A stretch of 64,000 nt of DNA from positions 1,674,001-1,738,000 of the forward strand of contig NZ_CP050497.1 in the NCBI RefSeq assembly GCF_018336815.1, in the 5' to 3' direction. Each line of letters begins with the position of its first letter. Position 1 is the stretch's first letter. The notes below the pieces were generated by a model. The model did not search any database. It saw only the letters and a program-made list of their open reading frames with translations, and had not been told where the DNA came from. This document shows, piece after piece, positions 51,360 to 60,009 of this stretch. The translations under genes were made by a program, and so were the position numbers. The DNA comes from Treponema vincentii. Its GTDB lineage: Bacteria > Spirochaetota > Spirochaetia > Treponematales > Treponemataceae.

Positions 51360-51644
51360 TTAGACTTTCTTAGGTGGACGGATTAAGATTTTCCGCCACT
51401 TCTTTTTAGCAAGCGTGGAAATCGCTAATACGCCCTCGACGGGATACTGATACATGCGGATAACATCATAATAATCGGTTACCCGATCAATTTCACGTTT
51501 AAGAGCGACCAACTGTTTCTCACTAAGCGTAGTTGATTCCCAACACGCCCGCTGCACCCGTTCAAATCCGTAAAAAGTCAATAATTCAGAAAGATGGGCG
51601 GCGGATTCCTCTCCGCCCGGATCTATCATTACCGATACAAACAT
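51360..51644 (-). CDS. Cas2-like / VapD-fold small protein
   Basis: A 94-residue protein whose layout resembles Cas2: an opening strand MFVSVMIDPGGEE with the conserved Asp, a helix (SAAHLSELLTFYGFERVQ), RACWESTTLSEKQLVALKRE where Cas2 has its second strand and helix, and DRVTDYYDVIRMYQYPVEG as the third strand. No cas1, other cas gene or repeat array is in the window. Such orphans occur in spirochaetes and need not serve in CRISPR adaptation; the fold also fits ferredoxin-like toxins. The basic tail KKKWRKILIRPPKKV could bind nucleic acid. It is alone, 58 bases downstream of the EcfT gene. Confidence 0.6.
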   Translation of the reverse strand: MFVSVMIDPGGEESAAHLSELLTFYGFERVQRACWESTTLSEKQLVALKREIDRVTDYYDVIRMYQYPVEGVLAISTLAKKKWRKILIRPPKKV

Positions 51645-51702
51645 ATTAAGGTATAGAATATAACAAACAAGGCTCTATTGTCAAAGGGCTGCAGGAGAAA
51701 CT

Positions 51703-52359
51703 TCATACCCGGCGGTTTTTGAGGGCTTTTTCGACGGTAACGGCAAAGCGTAAGAGGTTTTCGATAAGTGCCGGCAATAGAGAAGCAAAACGACGGCAGG
51801 CGCTTATGAAATCACGCCGCCGGTGAGTACGCGCATCATAGGCATAGTTTAACTGCGCCCATACTTCGAATACACGGGGAACGCACATCAATGTGATGGT
51901 AAAGAGTGTCGAAAAAGCGCCGGTGTATTTCTTTCCGCAAAAGAATCGTTCGATTTTTTCACAAAGCATAAAAATTTCCAGCTTTGAGGTAGTTTCGTAA
52001 AATATCGAGGCGGTAAATAAGATAAGCGCAAGTTTTTGCATAAAAAACAGCGTTTCCGTTGCCGTAGCTTTAAACATATCTGCCGTCAGCGGCATCCCGA
52101 TTATTTTGATAAGGAAGATACACACTGCGTATATACACAAGAACCGGCAATTTCTCTTTATCGCCACCAGTGATATTTTTGCACAGAGAGCGATAAAAAC
52201 AAGACATACCGCATATACGGCAAGCGCCGCTTGGGGAGCGCCGTACAGGGCAAAGGAAGAGAGACATAATAAGCAAAACTTTACCCCTGCCGGGAGACGG
52301 TGAATCACCGTATTTCGAGCCGTATATTGAAATAAAAAACTGTTTTTATCGACGGTCAT
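51703..52359 (-). CDS. ecfT: ECF transporter transmembrane subunit EcfT (BioN-type)
   Basis: A 218-residue membrane coupling protein of an energy-coupling-factor transporter. Spans include FCLLCLSSFALYGAPQAALA, VYAVCLVFIALCAKISLVAI, FLCIYAVCIFLIKIIGMPL and LILFTASIFYETTSKLEIFM. The C-terminal coupling helices end with YAYDARTHRRRDF and TVEKALKNRRV (family pattern A-R-T/G-H-R-R). It starts seven bases after the ATPase gene. With only one ATPase and BioY next door, it forms the compact BioMNY-type biotin uptake operon. Confidence 0.85.
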   Translation of the reverse strand: MTVDKNSFLFQYTARNTVIHRLPAGVKFCLLCLSSFALYGAPQAALAVYAVCLVFIALCAKISLVAIKRNCRFLCIYAVCIFLIKIIGMPLTADMFKATATETLFFMQKLALILFTASIFYETTSKLEIFMLCEKIERFFCGKKYTGAFSTLFTITLMCVPRVFEVWAQLNYAYDARTHRRRDFISACRRFASLLPALIENLLRFAVTVEKALKNRRV

Positions 52360-52366
52360 CGGTCAT

Positions 52367-53155
52367 CTATATGAGCACCGGTGAGCTTCGCTCACCAATT
52401 TTCCATACAAGGTCGGCAAATACACGGTATGAGCAGAGCGGATTCCGTATGCCGTATTGTTCAAGGATACCGCTATGGAGTGCAGGTTCGGGTTCCGCAT
52501 TATAAACAAGATTTCCCTTGTGCAAAATGATGAGCCGGTTCGCAAGCGCCAACACTTTTTCCAGCTCGTGGGTAAGTACCATAATCGTTTTTCCGTCACG
52601 CTGCAGCTGCTCTATCATTGCCGTTACCTGCACCACCCCTGTATAATCGAGGTTGGCAAAAGGTTCGTCAAAGATGATGACATCGGCTTCCATCATCAGG
52701 ATACCGGCAACTGCAAGCCGCCGCTTTTCGCCCCCTGACAAACTGCGGGCGGGCGAACGGCGCTTTTCGTACAAGCCCAATTGCCTCAGTACCGCTTCCA
52801 ACCGCTGCGCAATAACTTCTTTCGACAGCTTGCTGTCCCGCATACCGAAAAGCGCATCCTCCTCGACGGTATCGCCGAGGATTTGAGCGTCGGCTTCCTG
52901 AAACACCAGCCCGATACGCAGCTCACAGCCGTCTTTCCCACTACGGACTATCGAACCGGCAGACGTCATTTCCAGCCCAGCGATAAGCGTCATCAACACG
53001 GTTTTACCCGATCCATTAGGTCCGGATACGACAATACAGTCGCCGTCATACACCGAGAAAGATATACCGTTCAGTACCGGCTGTTCACATCCGGCAAAAG
53101 ATTTGGTTACATCGGTGAGTTTGAGCAATTCATATCGGTCTGAGGCAGATGACAT
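52367..53155 (-). CDS. ecfA: ECF transporter ATP-binding subunit (BioM-type)
   Basis: A 262-residue ABC ATPase. Walker A SGPNGSGKTVLMTLIAGLE, Q-loop VFQEADAQILGDTVEEDALF (the EcfA/CbiO marker), signature SLSGGEKRRLAVAGILMM, Walker B VIIFDEPFANLD and switch VLTHELEKV are all complete. The GDTVEEDALFG segment is typical of ECF ATPases. The gene sits between bioY and ecfT, 35 bases after bioY, in one operon. It would drive biotin import as a homodimer. Confidence 0.9.
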   Translation of the reverse strand: MSSASDRYELLKLTDVTKSFAGCEQPVLNGISFSVYDGDCIVVSGPNGSGKTVLMTLIAGLEMTSAGSIVRSGKDGCELRIGLVFQEADAQILGDTVEEDALFGMRDSKLSKEVIAQRLEAVLRQLGLYEKRRSPARSLSGGEKRRLAVAGILMMEADVIIFDEPFANLDYTGVVQVTAMIEQLQRDGKTIMVLTHELEKVLALANRLIILHKGNLVYNAEPEPALHSGILEQYGIRNPLCSYRVFADLVWKIGERSSPVLI

Positions 53156-53190
53156 TGGTATAGCACTCGGCGCATTGATAGAAGCAAGCG

Positions 53191-53730
53191 TTATTCCGTA
53201 TAGCGCCGTATAATCGGCTGCAATTTGAGCGTAATGGGAACAACAACAACCAGCTTAATCAGATCGGGTAGGATAAACGGCACAAACCCTTTCATAAAAG
53301 TATGCTGCCAGCTAAGACTCAGTACGTGCTTAAACCACAAAAGACCGAATACATAGATTGAAAGAAAGCTTAAAAGCCCTGCAAGCGCAATGATGCCGCA
53401 GGCGAGCGTCCACCGCTGTTCCTCTCTGTAAAGTTTCATAATAAAACCGCCGACAACCGCTGCGGCAAGATACCCGACTAAAAATCCGCCGGTTGGTCCT
53501 GCAAATACGGCAAAACCTCCGTTTCCACCCGAAAAGACAGGCAAACCGACAGCTCCGGCAACCAGAAAGAGCAGCACCGAAAGACCACCAAACAGCGGTC
53601 CCAACAGTAATCCGGCAAGCACTGCAAGCGCGTTTTGCAGTACAATCGGGATAGGTCCAACGGGAATAGCCATCATCCATCCCGCACAAATCAACGCGGC
53701 AAAAACCGCAGAAATAATACTTTTACGCAT
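53191..53730 (-). CDS. bioY: Biotin-specific S component BioY
   Basis: A 179-residue six-span protein that captures biotin for the ECF transporter. The family signature region GPTGGFLVGYLAAAVVGGFI is unmistakable and is preceded by IVLQNALAVLAGLLLGPLFG and GGNGGFAVFAGPTGG. FVPFILPDLIKLVVVVPIT is the conserved C-terminal span. No biotin synthesis genes are in the window, so the cell probably depends on uptake here. The hairpin at 53754-53781 lies just upstream in the leader; no BirA operator was recognised. Confidence 0.93.
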   Translation of the reverse strand: MRKSIISAVFAALICAGWMMAIPVGPIPIVLQNALAVLAGLLLGPLFGGLSVLLFLVAGAVGLPVFSGGNGGFAVFAGPTGGFLVGYLAAAVVGGFIMKLYREEQRWTLACGIIALAGLLSFLSIYVFGLLWFKHVLSLSWQHTFMKGFVPFILPDLIKLVVVVPITLKLQPIIRRYTE

Positions 53731-53753
53731 TTTCGTATATACCCTTTGAAAAC

Positions 53754-53781
53754 CTCTAAAAATTTGATGAATTTTTTAGAG
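53754..53781. repeat. CTCTAAAAA hairpin
   Basis: CTCTAAAAATT-TGATG-AATTTTTTAGAG, between the bioY start and the stop of the lipoprotein gene at 53787. Another member of the simple hairpin family; on the minus strand it could end the lipoprotein transcript, but the following bases are not T-rich. Confidence 0.5.
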
Positions 53782-53786
53782 ATGCA

Positions 53787-54536
53787 CTATAGTTTCGACG
53801 GAATCAGCTTCCAAGTACCGTCAATATTTTCCAAGCCGTAGACGAGCAAAGAAACATTCGCCTGCTTCATAATAACATTGACCCGTGTCGGTGAAACAAA
53901 CTTTATATCGTCTACCCGTACATTCTGACGCGAAGGAACGAAGACGTAGGTAAAGTAATCCTTCAAAGATTTAAGTTTTATCCCCTTAACCGGCAGCGCT
54001 TCGGAAACTTTTTGAAGCGTCAAAGCCTGAGAATACTGTCGCTTATAGTCTTCCGATAAGAATGTAAGCCATTGACTATAATCCTTTGAAGCAGTAATCC
54101 GGTTAAGCTTCTCGACGATCTTTTCCATCTCCGTTTTTGTTTGATCGTACGTTTCTTTTGTAATCGTAACTCCTTCAAACTCAGCGATGACAGTATTTTT
54201 TTCTTCGACAGACTCGGGCTTAACTTTGGCGGCAGGTTCTTTTTTTGCAACAACCGGTTCCGGCTTTGCTGGCGGTTCCTCAACCTTTGCAGGAGATTCT
54301 TCTACCTTCACGGGCGGTGTCTTTGTTTTAACCGGCGGCTTCGGCTTAACCGAAACCGTAGGTTTAACGGTTTCCTGCTTTATCGGTACTTCCGGTTCTT
54401 TGACCGGTTCAGGTGCCGGAGCCGTAACTGCCTCGGATTGAGCAGGTTCCTCTTTAACGGAAGGCGGTGCGGCAGAACAGCCGACCGATACACCTATTAT
54501 AAAAGCTAAAAATAAATATCGATGGAGTATTTTCAT
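53787..54536 (-). CDS. Lipoprotein with Pro/Lys/Glu-rich spacer
   Basis: A 249-residue lipoprotein: signal peptide with lipobox SVGC (mature C-SAAPPSVKEEPAQSEAV). A long spacer of about 90 residues follows, made of PVK, PPAK and PEPV-type repeats (TPPVKVEESPAKVEEPPAKP), then a globular C-terminal domain of about 125 residues (EMEKIVEKLNRITASKDYSQ, WLTFLSEDYKRQYSQ, YFTYVFVPSRQNVRVDDIKF, LLVYGLENIDGTWKLIPSKL) resembling an NTF2/SnoaL-type alpha+beta fold. Repetitive TonB-like spacers span the periplasm or cell wall. Function unknown. It lies between bioY and the CoA-disulfide reductase gene. Confidence 0.7.
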   Translation of the reverse strand: MKILHRYLFLAFIIGVSVGCSAAPPSVKEEPAQSEAVTAPAPEPVKEPEVPIKQETVKPTVSVKPKPPVKTKTPPVKVEESPAKVEEPPAKPEPVVAKKEPAAKVKPESVEEKNTVIAEFEGVTITKETYDQTKTEMEKIVEKLNRITASKDYSQWLTFLSEDYKRQYSQALTLQKVSEALPVKGIKLKSLKDYFTYVFVPSRQNVRVDDIKFVSPTRVNVIMKQANVSLLVYGLENIDGTWKLIPSKL

Positions 54537-54597
54537 ATCTCTATTCTATAGGTAAAAACCGATTTCGTCAAATCATCAAATCACTAAATATCAAATT

Positions 54598-56268
54598 TCA
54601 CGGCAAACGGGACAGCTCGTTATGGACTGCGCTATATGTCATAAAACCGCCCGAAAGGTTCACCGTACTTGTATATCCGTTCTGCCGCAAAATCCGCTCA
54701 GCTATATATCCCCGCAAACCCGACCCGCAGTTAATAACAATCGGCCGGTCTTTCGGTACTTCGTTTAATCTACCACGCAATGCAGTATGCGGTATATTGA
54801 CCGCTCCCGGAATGGCGCCGCAGCTAAATTCCTCCGGAGTCCGTGCATCAAGGAAGAATGACCCCTGTTCCGCATATTTAGAGACATCCCGCCATGAAAT
54901 AATCGTTGTTAAACCATCACGGTCATTTTCCGCAATAAATCCGAGCATATTTATGGGATCCTTTGCGGAGTTAAACGGCGGCGCATACGCGTGCTCAAAT
55001 TCTGCCAAGTCGGAAATCGTGCCGTTCTTTTTGATATAGGCGGCTAGAACATCGATTCTCTTATCCGCGCCTTCCGCACCGACTGCCTGTGCACCCCAGA
55101 GCCGACCGTTTTCAGGATTATACAGAATTTTAATCGATAACATGGATGCGTTGGGATAATACCCTGCATGATGAGCGGCATGGGTTACCGCCTGCTTATA
55201 GGGAAGCCCTGCCCTATCCAACGCTTTCTCTCCCAATCCCGTTGCAGCGGCAGTATAATCGAATATCCGCGCGATGCTGGTACCGATTGTCCCGCAGTAC
55301 GGTTTTTTATTGCCGTACACGATATTATCCGCACAGATGCGTGCCTGTTTATTTGCAGGCCCTGCAAGGGGAACCGTCACATCGGTACCGAGCAGCGGAC
55401 TCTTAAACGAAATCGCATCGCCGATAGCGTAAATATCCTTTTGAGAGGTTTCAAAATAGTCGTTGACCTTTATCGCCCCGTTCGGCGCAAGCTCGATATT
55501 GCAAGCCTTTGCCAATGCGGTATCGGGATGCACGCCGATCGAAAGGATGACGGCATCGCATACCACCTCTTTGCCCGACTGCAAACATACCGCTAAACCG
55601 GCGCTGCGCCGTTCAAAGGCTTTTACTCCATCTTTCAGGTATAAACCGACCCCCTTGCTGCGGATGTTCGCCTGCACGATTGCCGCCATATCGTAATCGA
55701 TGACATTCATCACCTGATCGACCGCTTCGATAATGGAAACTTCCATGCCGCGGCGATGCAGGTTTTCAGCCATTTCCAAACCGATAAAACCTCCGCCGAT
55801 TACGGCAATCCGTTTTGTCGCAGGGTTATCAATTCTTTGCTTAATTGCTTCGATATCGCTGACCGATCGCAGTGTGTAAATGGCGTCATCATTGATTCCC
55901 GGAATCGGCGGCTTAATGGGGGATGCGCCCGGGCTTAAAATCAGCGTATCATAGCTTTCGGTACTTTCCGCCCCGGTATCCAAATTTTTAACCGTTACCG
56001 TTTTGGAAGAAGGATTAATCGCCGTTACCTCGTGCCGTATCTTTGCGGTAACGTTCAGCGATGCCTTAAACTTTTCGGGCGTCATCACAAAAAGCGCATC
56101 CCGGTTTTCGATAACGCCGCCGGCATAATAGGGAAGCCCGCAGTTCGCAAAGCTGATATGCTGTCCCCGCTCAAAGACGGTAATCTCCGCTGTTTCATCC
56201 AATCTGCGTAACCGAGCTGCAACGCCTGCCCCTCCGGCAACGCCGCCTACTATAAGATATTTCTTCAT
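54598..56268 (-). CDS. FAD-dependent CoA-disulfide reductase with C-terminal rhodanese domain
   Basis: A 556-residue fusion. The first 450 residues are a pyridine-nucleotide disulfide reductase: FAD motif VGGVAGGAGVAARLRRLDE, the single redox-active Cys in HISFANCGLPYYAGG (the CoADR/NADH oxidase position), NAD motif AVIGGGFIGLEMAENLHRRG, and FAD motif DIYAIGDAISFKSPLLG. The last 95 residues are a rhodanese: SFFLDARTPEEFSCGAIPGA with the active Cys of INCGSGLRGYIAERIL. Such CoADR-RHD proteins reduce CoA disulfides, persulfides or polysulfides with NAD(P)H and help manage sulfur and oxidative stress in anaerobes. An upstream palindromic or redox-sensing element is not evident. Confidence 0.92.
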   Translation of the reverse strand: MKKYLIVGGVAGGAGVAARLRRLDETAEITVFERGQHISFANCGLPYYAGGVIENRDALFVMTPEKFKASLNVTAKIRHEVTAINPSSKTVTVKNLDTGAESTESYDTLILSPGASPIKPPIPGINDDAIYTLRSVSDIEAIKQRIDNPATKRIAVIGGGFIGLEMAENLHRRGMEVSIIEAVDQVMNVIDYDMAAIVQANIRSKGVGLYLKDGVKAFERRSAGLAVCLQSGKEVVCDAVILSIGVHPDTALAKACNIELAPNGAIKVNDYFETSQKDIYAIGDAISFKSPLLGTDVTVPLAGPANKQARICADNIVYGNKKPYCGTIGTSIARIFDYTAAATGLGEKALDRAGLPYKQAVTHAAHHAGYYPNASMLSIKILYNPENGRLWGAQAVGAEGADKRIDVLAAYIKKNGTISDLAEFEHAYAPPFNSAKDPINMLGFIAENDRDGLTTIISWRDVSKYAEQGSFFLDARTPEEFSCGAIPGAVNIPHTALRGRLNEVPKDRPIVINCGSGLRGYIAERILRQNGYTSTVNLSGGFMTYSAVHNELSRLP

Positions 56269-56329
56269 TTTTCCTCCATAAGTTTATTCCATGATGACCC
56301 AACATACAATCAGTTTTAGAGGCATCGTC

Positions 56330-57100
56330 TTATTTCATTTCGGTTGTTTTTTTCCACGCATCGATAAATTCAAGCATATACTGCTGAATACCGCCGAACC
56401 ATTTTTGCTGAAAAGCACAGGCTTCCGCACCGATATATCGGTAATGCCACGATTCCCACACATAGCCGGTTACCGCTTCGTATCCTTTGGGAAAAGAAAG
56501 CGACCAGCCGTATTTTGAAGCGTTCTGCAGTACCCACTTACCGGCGCGTGTTTGTGCAAATTCATCGGAGATGGAACCGAAGTCTACAACCGTACCAAGC
56601 TGGTGCTGGCTTGTTCCCGCACGGGCGGAAAACCGTTCAGCTTCTTTTTCGCCGGATTCCCGTACATAGCGGTCAAATAAATTTTTCTGATATGTGTATG
56701 AACGGTACGAGGAGCTGACAACCAGCGTAACGCCGTCATTCTTTGCGACACGCGCCATCTCTTGCAAGGCTTGTTCCGCCGTTTTTGTCAAGGATAAATC
56801 TTTTCGGTTAATCATATAGGCGCGACCGGCAGTCAGTGTTACAAGATTTTGCGGCGTATATCCGTCCGGCAACAAATGCCGCTTATCAACCAGCACCAAA
56901 AGGTTTTCCTTTTCCGCCGCTAAAACCTGTTTTAACTCGGCCAAAAAGGCGCCTGCGTCATTGCCGATATGGCGCCGTATCTCTGCCGGAATAGCAGAAG
57001 GATATACGAAACTGCGAAGCTGCATTTCCATATTTGCATCAGCAGCCGTTACACAAAAGAACGATAACAGACATATCATTATAGAAAGTATTTTCTTCAT
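56330..57100 (-). CDS. D-alanyl-D-alanine carboxypeptidase, VanY/M15B family
   Basis: A 256-residue zinc peptidase with a signal peptide (MKKILSIMICLLSFFCVTAA), so periplasmic. The metal-binding motif SQHQLGTVVDFG (S-x-H-x-x-G-x-x-x-D) and the C-terminal WESWHYRYIG (W-H, zinc His and catalytic Glu nearby) define the M15B/VanY family. VVSSSYRSYTYQKNLFDRYV is the conserved Arg segment. It trims D-Ala from peptidoglycan stems. The gene starts 25 bases after the HATPase gene and may belong to the partner-switching operon. Resistance function is unlikely: it is a housekeeping-like exported enzyme without a vanHAX context. Confidence 0.9.
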   Translation of the reverse strand: MKKILSIMICLLSFFCVTAADANMEMQLRSFVYPSAIPAEIRRHIGNDAGAFLAELKQVLAAEKENLLVLVDKRHLLPDGYTPQNLVTLTAGRAYMINRKDLSLTKTAEQALQEMARVAKNDGVTLVVSSSYRSYTYQKNLFDRYVRESGEKEAERFSARAGTSQHQLGTVVDFGSISDEFAQTRAGKWVLQNASKYGWSLSFPKGYEAVTGYVWESWHYRYIGAEACAFQQKWFGGIQQYMLEFIDAWKKTTEMK

Positions 57101-57125
57101 AATACCGACTTTTTAAGCGACGTGT

Positions 57126-57515
57126 TTATAGGTATACGATAATACAGGAGCGGGATTGCTCTTGCCGATAACATACTTTACGGGCAAGGTTTTTTGTCAT
57201 CAATAAACCGAATCCCCGATACCGTTTTGCATCAGGATCAAAGTGAGGTTTTGTTCTCTTGAGCGCATGTAATAAATTATCAAAATTCGTGCTGTGGTAG
57301 GAGAAACAAAGACGCGGAAAGAAAATATTTGATACACTTAATAGAATATTTTTATTTTCAGCAAAGACGGCATGTTCGGCAATATTGTCAAACACTTCCG
57401 TTGAGATAATAAGCGCTGTTGCTCGTTTACTCTCGGGAATATTTTTAGAGGTAGAAATAAACTCTTCAATAAAGCCGATATTTTTTAAATCAGCTTCTAC
57501 CTGTAAATGGTTCAC
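57126..57515 (-). CDS. Anti-sigma/switch kinase-like HATPase (RsbW/SpoIIAB type)
   Basis: A 129-residue small GHKL ATPase. The N box is IISTEVFDNIAEHAVFA (N in the right place, E before), and a modified G box is AKRYRGFGLLMTKNLARKVC. The C-terminal strand SCIIVYL completes the fold. Members bind and phosphorylate STAS anti-anti-sigma proteins. The STAS gene is directly upstream (19 bases) and two SpoIIE phosphatases head the operon. No sigma factor gene is nearby, so the output may be a protein interaction rather than sigma control. Confidence 0.8.
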   Translation of the reverse strand: MNHLQVEADLKNIGFIEEFISTSKNIPESKRATALIISTEVFDNIAEHAVFAENKNILLSVSNIFFPRLCFSYHSTNFDNLLHALKRTKPHFDPDAKRYRGFGLLMTKNLARKVCYRQEQSRSCIIVYL

Positions 57516-57534
57516 GTCCTTATACCGTATCAGC

Positions 57535-57864
57535 CTATTTTACTTCGTCGAGCGAGCGGATAATAGGAAACACTTCCGAAAAACCGGTGGAGGCAATCGC
57601 AAGCTTTACAACCTCTGAAGGATTCAGAATATAAATTTTATGACCGACCTCCTCCCCGTCTTCGGAAGCAGCCATAAGGATTCCCAATCCTGATGAGGAT
57701 AAATTGGTAACGCGGGATACATCAAGTACAATTGAGCGCTCCTTAATAAGGTTGTAAACTTTTGTTTCAAATTCATGATACGTGTATGAATTTATTGAAC
57801 CGGCTACCGTCAGCAATACAAACGCATCGTTTGTTTTTTCCGTAATCGTTAAGTTATCCATCAT
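57535..57864 (-). CDS. STAS-domain anti-sigma-factor antagonist
   Basis: A 109-residue STAS protein. Typical features: VLLTVAGSINSYTYHEFETK, DVSRVTNLSSSGLGILMAAS (the S-S-G-L core with the phospho-acceptor Ser), and a final amphipathic helix after FSEVFPIIRSLDEV. The unphosphorylated form would be produced by a SpoIIE phosphatase of the same operon and bind the HATPase partner encoded next. ATG 57864 or 57861 can start it. It lies 12 bases downstream of the first phosphatase gene. Confidence 0.9.
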   Translation of the reverse strand: MMDNLTITEKTNDAFVLLTVAGSINSYTYHEFETKVYNLIKERSIVLDVSRVTNLSSSGLGILMAASEDGEEVGHKIYILNPSEVVKLAIASTGFSEVFPIIRSLDEVK

Positions 57865-57876
57865 TATACTCCTATC

Positions 57877-60006
57877 TTATTGATTATATTTCAATACCAA
57901 TATAGTAACATCATCATCAATTTTACGTAAAATAAAATCCAGAAGGCTATTATAAATAGTACGAGCAATCTGAGAGGGGTTAGCGCTGTTATTTTCCTGC
58001 AGGATTCGGCCAACACGATCGCTGCCAAATCGGTCTCCTTTTAGGTTCGTTGCCTCAAGCAAACCGTCAGTCGTAAAAACAATCGTATCTCCTTTGTGCA
58101 TGGTGATTTTCCGTACTTTTAAGAAAGGCGCAATATTCTTTACAAAGCCGAGAACTCTGCCTTCCCCCTGAATTTCGATTGCGTTCTTATATGAACTGAT
58201 ATACATTGACATCAGCGGAATACCGCAGTTCAAATAATAAATCGTATTAGTCGGAAAGTCGATAATACCAAAAAGTCCCGCAAAGAAAGTTCCGCGCGGC
58301 AGATTGTCCTTTATAAATCGGTTTACCTTTGTTATTAATTCCTTAAAATCTGAGATTGTCTGCAAATAGGTATGAATAATCGACTTTAAAATGACCATCG
58401 ACATACTGGCGCTTAAACCCTTACCTGAAACATCCCCAATAAGGAACATTGCCCGTTTTTCGTTCAGCGTAATATAGTCGATAAAATCACCGCCGAGCTG
58501 GTGCGCGGAATATGCAATAGAATCCATTGAAAATCCATGCGATTCAAGCGTATTCTTATAGTTCTGAATGGATCCGATAATTTGATCGGACATTTCAACC
58601 TCGCGGTCGATCGTAACGGTAATATCCTGCTTGGAAATATTTCTCAGGTAATAAATTACCAAAAAGAAATATGAATACATATTGGACAATACACGTATGT
58701 CATACGGGGTATACTCCGCACTATGCGTTTTTGGCGCCAAAAGGATACAGCCGATAAGTTTTTGCCCCTCTCTCATAGTGATAAGGATTTCGGTTTGTGT
58801 TGTTTCAAAGATATTGAGCAGCTCACCTCTGATAGACTCATAGAGATAATTAGCAATAAGCTCCGTTTTAGTGATAACGACATTATTTTGATTAAGCAGA
58901 TATTCAAAACAAGGGAGATTGGCGCTCATCGTATTATGATGGTCAAAGTCCGAATACACCGTCTGCAAATTCATATTTTCATCGCTGACAAGAATATCGA
59001 GGCCTTTACAGGTGATATACTGTTTCATAATTCTCGGAAAAGTCTCCAACACCGTATCGTGACCTTTACCAAAATCGAGTTTTTGCAGCTCTGCATCTAA
59101 CTTTACTTCGTAGTCTGCTGTTTTACCAAAGACATATTCAAGCTTACCGGCAACAAAACTTCGGCTAAAGAAAAGAATAATACACGAAACCGTAATTAAA
59201 GCCATCCAACCGCCAACCGAAGGGATAAACTGCATAATAAGCGCTGTTGCAAAACCAGCAGCTCCGGCAAATAAAACAGTAAAAAAGATAAACCGGATAA
59301 GACCGAAGAGAATTTGCTTAATATCAAAAACACGCGTCAGCGAAAATATGGCATTGTCCAACGCCAACATAGCAACATACCCGAACGGTATAAACGAAAA
59401 AGCCCAAGAAAATATCAGAAAATAATGGCTTTCCGCAATCCATATAACGAGGCCGACTCCGACGGCAAGTCCGTGCAAAAACAGCTGCTGACGGTGAATA
59501 TTGCTTTTAACGAAAATCATTTTTACAAAGACTATTGCAATTGAAATAACAGCGGTAAGAAATACATACACATATTGAAAAAGTCTAACGCCGCTCATAC
59601 CCGGAAGTACATCACGCTGTAAAAAATAGAAGCCTCTCAGCGGATTCCATTGGAACCTGCCCACATAGAACACGATAAGCCCGATACCGGCGAGATGAAA
59701 TACTACGTTAATCTTTTGAAGCACCTTATACGCTTTTAGTTCCGAAATGATAAATGCCATATTGATGATATGATATGATGCAAGCACCATAAAGAAAAAG
59801 GCACCGACGGATACGATACGCTGTATAGCGGCCTGTCCGTAAAACACCAAATGAATGGAAACTGCGATACAAAGTGCAACAAGCGTAGCAGGAACCGTAA
59901 TCTTATTTAACAGAACATTAATACGATTCGATTGATGAAACGAAAGATACAATGAGTTTACAAGGAGTAAAACAGCGCCAAAATATGTAAAGAAAATTAA
60001 CCCCAT
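57877..60006 (-). CDS. Membrane-bound SpoIIE/PP2C serine phosphatase with GAF-like sensor
   Basis: A 709-residue phosphatase. The N-terminal 290 residues contain about eight to nine membrane spans, reminiscent of 7TM sensor regions (LLLVNSLYLSFHQSNRINVL, VSVGAFFFMVLASYHIINMA ...). A GAF-like middle domain spans about residues 300-450 (FPRIMKQYITCKGLDILVSD ... LIGCILLAPKTHSAEYTPYD). A short coiled linker (EVEMSDQIIGSIQNYKNTLE) leads to the SpoIIE catalytic domain (about 500-709): QLGGDFIDYITL, LIGDVSGKGLSASMSMVILK, VFTTDGLLEATN and DDDVTILVLKY with the metal-binding aspartates. It is three bases downstream of the second phosphatase. It should dephosphorylate the STAS protein. Confidence 0.88.
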   Translation of the reverse strand: MGLIFFTYFGAVLLLVNSLYLSFHQSNRINVLLNKITVPATLVALCIAVSIHLVFYGQAAIQRIVSVGAFFFMVLASYHIINMAFIISELKAYKVLQKINVVFHLAGIGLIVFYVGRFQWNPLRGFYFLQRDVLPGMSGVRLFQYVYVFLTAVISIAIVFVKMIFVKSNIHRQQLFLHGLAVGVGLVIWIAESHYFLIFSWAFSFIPFGYVAMLALDNAIFSLTRVFDIKQILFGLIRFIFFTVLFAGAAGFATALIMQFIPSVGGWMALITVSCIILFFSRSFVAGKLEYVFGKTADYEVKLDAELQKLDFGKGHDTVLETFPRIMKQYITCKGLDILVSDENMNLQTVYSDFDHHNTMSANLPCFEYLLNQNNVVITKTELIANYLYESIRGELLNIFETTQTEILITMREGQKLIGCILLAPKTHSAEYTPYDIRVLSNMYSYFFLVIYYLRNISKQDITVTIDREVEMSDQIIGSIQNYKNTLESHGFSMDSIAYSAHQLGGDFIDYITLNEKRAMFLIGDVSGKGLSASMSMVILKSIIHTYLQTISDFKELITKVNRFIKDNLPRGTFFAGLFGIIDFPTNTIYYLNCGIPLMSMYISSYKNAIEIQGEGRVLGFVKNIAPFLKVRKITMHKGDTIVFTTDGLLEATNLKGDRFGSDRVGRILQENNSANPSQIARTIYNSLLDFILRKIDDDVTILVLKYNQ

Positions 60007-60009
60007 ACA

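Noticed and set aside
56330..57100. Vancomycin-resistance gene
   Set aside because: VanY-family peptidases are common housekeeping enzymes; no vanH, vanA or vanX is nearby.
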